Positions 5,755 to 7,109 of a stretch of DNA of 7,109 bases are shown here, piece by piece; position 1 is the first letter of the stretch; every line of letters starts with the position of its first letter. Made by a program: the position numbers and the translations under genes. A model generated the notes under the pieces. It was not told where the DNA came from, did not search any database, and was given only the letters and a program-made list of their open reading frames with translations. Source of the stretch: Pseudomonadales bacterium (lineage in GTDB: Bacteria > Pseudomonadota > Gammaproteobacteria > Pseudomonadales > UBA3067); assembly GCA_016763235.1 (NCBI GenBank), contig JAESUE010000357.1, positions 1 to 7,109 on the forward strand, given 5' to 3'.

Positions 5755-6972
5755 ATGAGAAAACCTGCAGCCTCTATATTGGGACTTGCCGTTACTAGTG
5801 CTCTTATATTGCAACCTAGCACCAGTAATGCACAAAACATTACCGATGCCATCACCAACGGCAAAGCAAACGTTGATTTACGCTTAAGGTATGAAGCGGT
5901 AGAGCAAGACAATAATGCTAAAGACGCATCAGCGCTAACGCTTCGCAGCCGCCTTGGTTACACCACCAGCGCCTATGAAGGCTTTTCTGCCACAGCTGAG
6001 TTTGAAGATGTTCGCGTGGTAGGTAGTCAGGATGACTATTCTGTACCGCAAACGAACTTTCAAACAAATGCATTCTCAGTCATTGCAGACCCAAGCGTCA
6101 CTGAACTCGATCAAGGTTTCCTCCAATATGCAAATAAAGACCTAAAACTCAAAGCCGGTCGGCAAGTCCTTACCTATGACAACCATCGTTACGTTGGCCA
6201 TGTAGGGTGGCGCCAAGATCGCCAAACCTTTGATGGTATCAGTGCAACCATCACCCCTACTAAGGAACTAAAACTTAATGGTGCTTACTTAAATCAACGC
6301 AACCGCATTTTCGCCGAAGCAAAAGATGTAACCTCGAAAGACATACTGCTTAATGCATCCTATTCGTTACAACATGGAACGATTACTGGCTATGGCTACC
6401 TTCTAGAAGTAGACGACAGTACCGATAACTCCCTTGATACATTTGGCTTACGTTTTAGTGGTAGCACCAACGCTTCAAATACAAAGATTTTATACACTGC
6501 TGAATTCGCAACGCAGGAAAATGAAGCAGGCGGATCGACTTCCGATGCCAATTATTTGTTTTTAGAGGGTGGCGTTGTCGCCAGCGGTATTACTGCAAAA
6601 CTCGGTTATGAAGTACTGAGTTCGGATGATTCCAACTATGGATTTTCCACTCCCCTTGCCACAGGGCATAAATTCAATGGTTGGTCTGATCAGTTCCTTG
6701 GCACGCCAACACAAGGCTTGGTTGATCTTACCATTACGGTTAGCGGAAAGGCGGGCGGTGGTAAATGGCTAGCCGCTTACCATGATTTTTCAGCGGATCA
6801 GTCTACTTCAACAGTTGATGACCTTGGAAGTGAACTGAATCTCCTCTATGCCAAAAAATTCGGCAAGCACTATAATACGGGAGTAAAGTATGCCACCTAC
6901 TCTGCTGGCGATGCAGCAGCAGGAAAAGTGGATACGAATAAACTTTGGGCATGGGTTGGCATGAAGTTCTAG
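5755..6972 (+). CDS. Outer-membrane porin, alginate-export-family-like beta-barrel
   Basis: A 405-aa outer-membrane protein. Residues 1-26 form a signal peptide (MRKP, hydrophobic core, cleavage after SNA). The mature part is rich in alternating amphipathic strands (VDLRLRYEAV, LTLRSRLGYTT, FSATAEFEDV, LKLKAGRQVLTY) and ends in the C-terminal phenylalanine (WVGMKF) that the BAM machinery recognises. The segment GRQ..TYDNHRYVGHVGWRQDRQTFDG (about residues 140-162) matches a pattern I recall from proteins annotated as alginate-export domain or porin in gammaproteobacteria. It probably forms a channel for a small anionic or sugar-like substrate, but the substrate cannot be read from sequence, and a role in alginate secretion is not implied without an alginate operon. 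The ATG has AAGGA (5741-5745) nine bases upstream and a sigma70-type promoter about 77 bases before it. A strong hairpin follows the stop, so the gene is likely monocistronic. Confidence 0.85.
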   Translation: MRKPAASILGLAVTSALILQPSTSNAQNITDAITNGKANVDLRLRYEAVEQDNNAKDASALTLRSRLGYTTSAYEGFSATAEFEDVRVVGSQDDYSVPQTNFQTNAFSVIADPSVTELDQGFLQYANKDLKLKAGRQVLTYDNHRYVGHVGWRQDRQTFDGISATITPTKELKLNGAYLNQRNRIFAEAKDVTSKDILLNASYSLQHGTITGYGYLLEVDDSTDNSLDTFGLRFSGSTNASNTKILYTAEFATQENEAGGSTSDANYLFLEGGVVASGITAKLGYEVLSSDDSNYGFSTPLATGHKFNGWSDQFLGTPTQGLVDLTITVSGKAGGGKWLAAYHDFSADQSTSTVDDLGSELNLLYAKKFGKHYNTGVKYATYSAGDAAAGKVDTNKLWAWVGMKF

Positions 6973-6985
6973 TACTGCAACCTAA

Positions 6986-7012
6986 TTTGGGAGGCAGCCT
7001 CTGCCTCCCGAA
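6986..7012 (+). terminator. Strong hairpin after the porin gene, probable terminator
   Basis: GGGAGGCAG (6989-6997) and CTGCCTCCC (7001-7009) form a perfect 9-bp stem with a 3-base loop. Flanking TTT/GAA can extend it to 12 bp with one G-T pair. It begins 13 bases after the porin stop. No good T run follows on the plus strand, so it may act with Rho, protect the mRNA 3' end, or work for transcripts from either side. Confidence 0.6.
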
Positions 7013-7028
7013 ACATTCCTGTTACTTG

Positions 7029-7087
7029 AGTGATAGAGCGCTAATAAACTGCCCCTCACATCACTATCACTATCACTATCACTATCA
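7029..7087. repeat. Tandem ATCACT hexamer repeat with a complementary upstream arm
   Basis: Positions 7060-7087 hold four exact copies of ATCACT plus a partial fifth (ATCA), followed by an A run (7087-7092). An upstream octamer AGTGATAG (7029-7036) is complementary to CTATCACT, which occurs in three registers inside the array, so hairpins of different loop size can form. A hexamer array keeps reading frame when it slips, and I see no gene across it within the window. Confidence 0.8.
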
Positions 7088-7109
7088 AAAAAGATCACAC
7101 TAGAAACTC

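Overview
The window looks like chromosomal DNA from a gammaproteobacterium, perhaps a marine or Cellvibrio-like lineage. That placement is an impression from the porin type, the moderately AT-rich coding style and the Shine-Dalgarno/sigma70-like signals. No rRNA or marker gene confirms it. I see no tRNA, rRNA, CRISPR array or complete insertion sequence.

Left part (1-3397, plus strand): the 3' portion of a soluble NAD(P)-linked group 3d [NiFe]-hydrogenase operon in the order hoxF (5' truncated by the window edge), hoxU, hoxY, hoxH. The genes overlap by 1 and 4 bases, and hoxY and hoxH are 19 bases apart, so they should be co-transcribed from a promoter upstream of the window. HoxF and HoxU form the diaphorase arm (NAD(P)H/FMN and Fe-S wires); HoxY and HoxH form the hydrogenase arm (proximal [4Fe-4S] and Ni-Fe site). 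All cluster ligands I can check are present, so the visible part of the enzyme appears intact. The maturation protease HoxW, which would have to trim the HoxH tail, is not next to hoxH.

Middle (3398-5210): a convergent intergenic stretch with several short dyads, then a minus-strand gene for an atypical SDR/YeeZ-like NAD(P)-binding protein (GTG start). A 351-base gap follows that holds a convincing intrinsic terminator for the next minus-strand gene. That gene encodes a small exported protein of unknown function (145 aa after start correction) with a signal peptide, a glycine-rich segment and two cysteines.

Right part (5211-7109): a 544-base divergent intergenic region with two perfect short dyads and a good sigma70-type promoter. 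It is followed by a plus-strand outer-membrane beta-barrel of the alginate-export/porin type (405 aa), a strong hairpin after its stop, and a run of a tandem ATCACT hexamer near the window end.

The hydrogenase genes work as one complex. The SDR, exported protein and porin are separately transcribed, and nothing in the sequence ties them functionally to the hydrogenase.
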